Of a DNA stretch of 8,093 nucleotides, positions 6,643 through 8,093 are shown in pieces. A program made the translations under genes and the position numbers. Under the pieces are notes generated by a model. That model did no database searches. It had not been told where the DNA came from and saw only the letters and a list, made by a program, of their open reading frames with translations. Source of the stretch: Bacteroidales bacterium (GTDB lineage: Bacteria > Bacteroidota > Bacteroidia > Bacteroidales > UBA932); NCBI GenBank assembly GCA_017478685.1, contig JAFVDC010000189.1, positions 1-8,093 of the forward strand, given 5' to 3'. Each line of letters opens with the position of its first letter. The stretch's first letter is position 1.

Positions 6643-7568
6643 GCCACAATTATGTTAATCTGTTCTCCGGTAAGCTCCATGTCAAGAGGGAGAGTGCCGG
6701 GGATTTCGCCGTCAATCTCCACAATGTCGGCCACCTTTCCAAGGGGCTTTACGGTCATTTTCTTGAACTTGCGGGTAATCATGCCGGGCTGCACGGCAAG
6801 GTCTCCGGACACGCAGTGAAGCATGAGCATGAGGCCCTTGATGTGGTTGTAGCCGGGCATGAGGGTAATGTCAAGGAGGCCGTCGTCCCACTTGGTGTCC
6901 TGGGCGGTCTGGATGAGCCCGCCGCCGCGGTAGGTGCCGTTCCCGAGGGTTGCGGTGAAGAGTTTTCCCTTGTATGCAACCTCTCCGTCCAGGGTGATTT
7001 CCACCTGGTGACGCTTGCGTGCAAGGGTGGAATAAGGGGCCACCATGGTATAGAGGAAGCCGCCTTTCCGGCCTTTCTCCTTGAGGGCGTTGGTGTTTGC
7101 GCAAATGGCTGCGTCTACGCCAATTCCGCCAATGTTCGCCATGGCAAAGACGCCCTGCGGCATGGTCATGCGCACAATGTCCTCCTTGCCGGTCTTGCCT
7201 GCAATGATGGCATCGGCCGCCTTTTCAACGTCTTCCGGAATTCCGGCCGAACGGATCCAGTCGTTGCCCGTGCCGTAAGGGAGCACCGCAAAAGTGAAAT
7301 CGGCCATGGAGGCATTTCCGGATTCGGCATATCTCAGAAGGCCGGTGAGGACCTCGTGGACGGTGCCGTCTCCGCCGGCGGCGATGAATTTTCGGAAGCC
7401 CTTTGCGGCGGCCTCCTGCGCCAGCTGGATTGCGTGTGCCTTGTGCATGGTGGCCGAAACTTCCACCTCCAGGCCCGCGGCTTGAAGTTTTTTAACTGAT
7501 TTGCTCCAGGCGTTCCCGGTAGTTGCCGATGCGCTCACCGGATTGCCGATCATCATCCATTTGTCCAT
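6639..7568 (-). CDS. Diacylglycerol kinase-family lipid kinase (YegS/DgkB-like)
   Basis: This 309-residue protein has the usual length of bacterial soluble lipid kinases, which phosphorylate diacylglycerol or similar lipids with ATP. The N-terminal NPVSAS is a variant of the family's NP-S-G start. The nucleotide loop GGDGTVHEV is at 65-73 and LPYGTGNDW at about 96-104. NIGGIGVDAA follows near 150, and the C-terminal DGE motif (D286-E288, in EIDGEIPGTLPLDMEL) closes the second domain. Because the Bacteroidota make sphingolipids, a sphingoid base or ceramide is another possible substrate; the sequence does not decide. The gene begins 5 bp after the metallophosphoesterase stop and overlaps the acyltransferase start by 4 bp, so the three are very likely co-transcribed. 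Confidence 0.92.
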   Translation of the reverse strand: MDKWMMIGNPVSASATTGNAWSKSVKKLQAAGLEVEVSATMHKAHAIQLAQEAAAKGFRKFIAAGGDGTVHEVLTGLLRYAESGNASMADFTFAVLPYGTGNDWIRSAGIPEDVEKAADAIIAGKTGKEDIVRMTMPQGVFAMANIGGIGVDAAICANTNALKEKGRKGGFLYTMVAPYSTLARKRHQVEITLDGEVAYKGKLFTATLGNGTYRGGGLIQTAQDTKWDDGLLDITLMPGYNHIKGLMLMLHCVSGDLAVQPGMITRKFKKMTVKPLGKVADIVEIDGEIPGTLPLDMELTGEQINIIVA

Positions 7569-7573
7569 AGGTA

Positions 7574-8093
7574 TCAGGTTTTAGTCAATGTTATAATGTC
7601 TATGTGAGGGTATCCTCCAAGCCTGAAGGCGAAGGCGCTTCCAAGGCCGAAGGTTACGTAAAGCTTCCGTTTTCCTTCCTCATAAAGGCCGCCGGATTCG
7701 TGCAGCTTCCAGTGGCTTACCTCCAGGCCCGTGAGCTTGTACTTGAGCCCGTGGGTGTGGCCGGAAAGGGTGAGGTCTATGTCCGTTTGCGGGAGAACTT
7801 CCATCCTCCAGTGCGAAGGGTCGTGGCTCATGAGTATCTTGAAGGCATCCTTCGGCACGCCTTCCATGGCTTTTCCAAGATTCCCGCCCACCTTCCGGAA
7901 ATACGGATTGGTGGAAACGTTGTCTACGCCGATAAGGCTTACTCCCGGCCGAAGTTCCAGGCTTTCATTGCGGAGTATCCTCCAGCCAAGGGCCTTTTCG
8001 AATTCCAACAGGCGGGCCATGTCTGCAAGGCGGCCCTTCTCATTGGAGTCGTTGGGGCCGTGAAGAAGGAAGTCGTGGTTGCCAAGGACGGCA
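7574..8093 (-). CDS. Metallophosphoesterase, 5' truncated by window edge
   Basis: The reading frame stays open to the window end; an internal ATG at 8018-8020 is not the true start, because conserved sequence lies upstream of it. About 172 C-terminal residues are present. GNHDF (8069-8083) is the conserved Asn-His-Asp metal-site motif. LMSHDPSHW (near 7811-7837) and SGHTHG (near 7747-7764) supply the remaining metal-ligand histidines of the calcineurin-like fold. The ending, with LYVTFGLGSAFAFRLGGYPHIDIITL, resembles YaeI-like phosphoesterases, which are often membrane-anchored at the N-terminus; that part is outside the window. It is the most upstream visible gene of the lipid kinase operon, 5 bp before the kinase start. 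The substrate is unknown; a lipid-linked phosphate is suggested only by the neighbours. Confidence 0.9.
   Translation of the reverse strand, partial: AVLGNHDFLLHGPNDSNEKGRLADMARLLEFEKALGWRILRNESLELRPGVSLIGVDNVSTNPYFRKVGGNLGKAMEGVPKDAFKILMSHDPSHWRMEVLPQTDIDLTLSGHTHGLKYKLTGLEVSHWKLHESGGLYEEGKRKLYVTFGLGSAFAFRLGGYPHIDIITLTKT

Noticed and set aside
6816..7499. A 227-codon plus-strand open frame inside the lipid kinase gene
   Set aside because: The minus-strand kinase motifs (GGDGT, GTGND, DGE) explain the region; no motif or start signal supports the plus frame.
8018..8020. Internal ATG as start of the metallophosphoesterase
   Set aside because: The essential GNHD motif lies upstream of it in the same open frame, so the gene extends beyond the window.

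Overview
The window looks like a chromosomal segment of a fairly GC-rich member of the Bacteroidota, most likely Bacteroidales and probably from a gut or similar glycan-rich habitat. The evidence is -7 promoter elements of the Bacteroides type (TAnnTTTG) before the tRNA, the OmpA-like gene and upp, AT-rich start regions without clear Shine-Dalgarno sequences, a lipoprotein alpha-N-acetylglucosaminidase next to a GH127 enzyme, and an OmpA-like glycine-zipper lipoprotein. Genus and species cannot be named from the sequence alone.

Layout. (1) Positions 1-3442, plus strand: the 3' two thirds of a GH127 (beta-L-arabinofuranosidase family) gene, followed 10 bp later by a complete GH89 alpha-N-acetylglucosaminidase lipoprotein gene. 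This is the end of a glycan-degradation operon that begins outside the window. (2) 3443-3705: a terminator-like hairpin shared by convergent transcripts, a tRNA-Gly(GCC) gene on the minus strand with an encoded CCA, its promoter, and a divergent promoter for the next gene. (3) 3706-4386: an OmpA-like glycine-zipper lipoprotein that probably links the outer membrane to peptidoglycan. (4) 4387-4614: a spacer with a small hairpin, a perfect 34-bp palindrome and a -7 promoter element. (5) 4615-5244: upp, uracil phosphoribosyltransferase. (6) 5245-5466: a spacer between convergent genes, with a 21-bp tandem repeat and a strong GC hairpin. (7) 5467-8093, minus strand: a tight operon read as metallophosphoesterase (5' part outside the window), diacylglycerol/lipid kinase, PlsC-like acyltransferase and an O6-alkylguanine-DNA alkyltransferase-like protein.

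How the genes work together. The two glycosidases would remove terminal sugars from complex host or plant glycans. The minus-strand cluster puts a lipid kinase and a lipid acyltransferase in a 4-bp start/stop overlap, which suggests a small glycerolipid salvage or remodelling pathway, with a DNA-repair-like gene as its last cistron. upp salvages uracil.

Nothing here is clearly a new defence or mobile system. The best leads are the unusual alkyltransferase (PCHL instead of PCHR), the lipid kinase/acyltransferase/phosphoesterase operon, the 34-bp nested palindrome upstream of upp and the 21-bp repeat hairpin between convergent genes.
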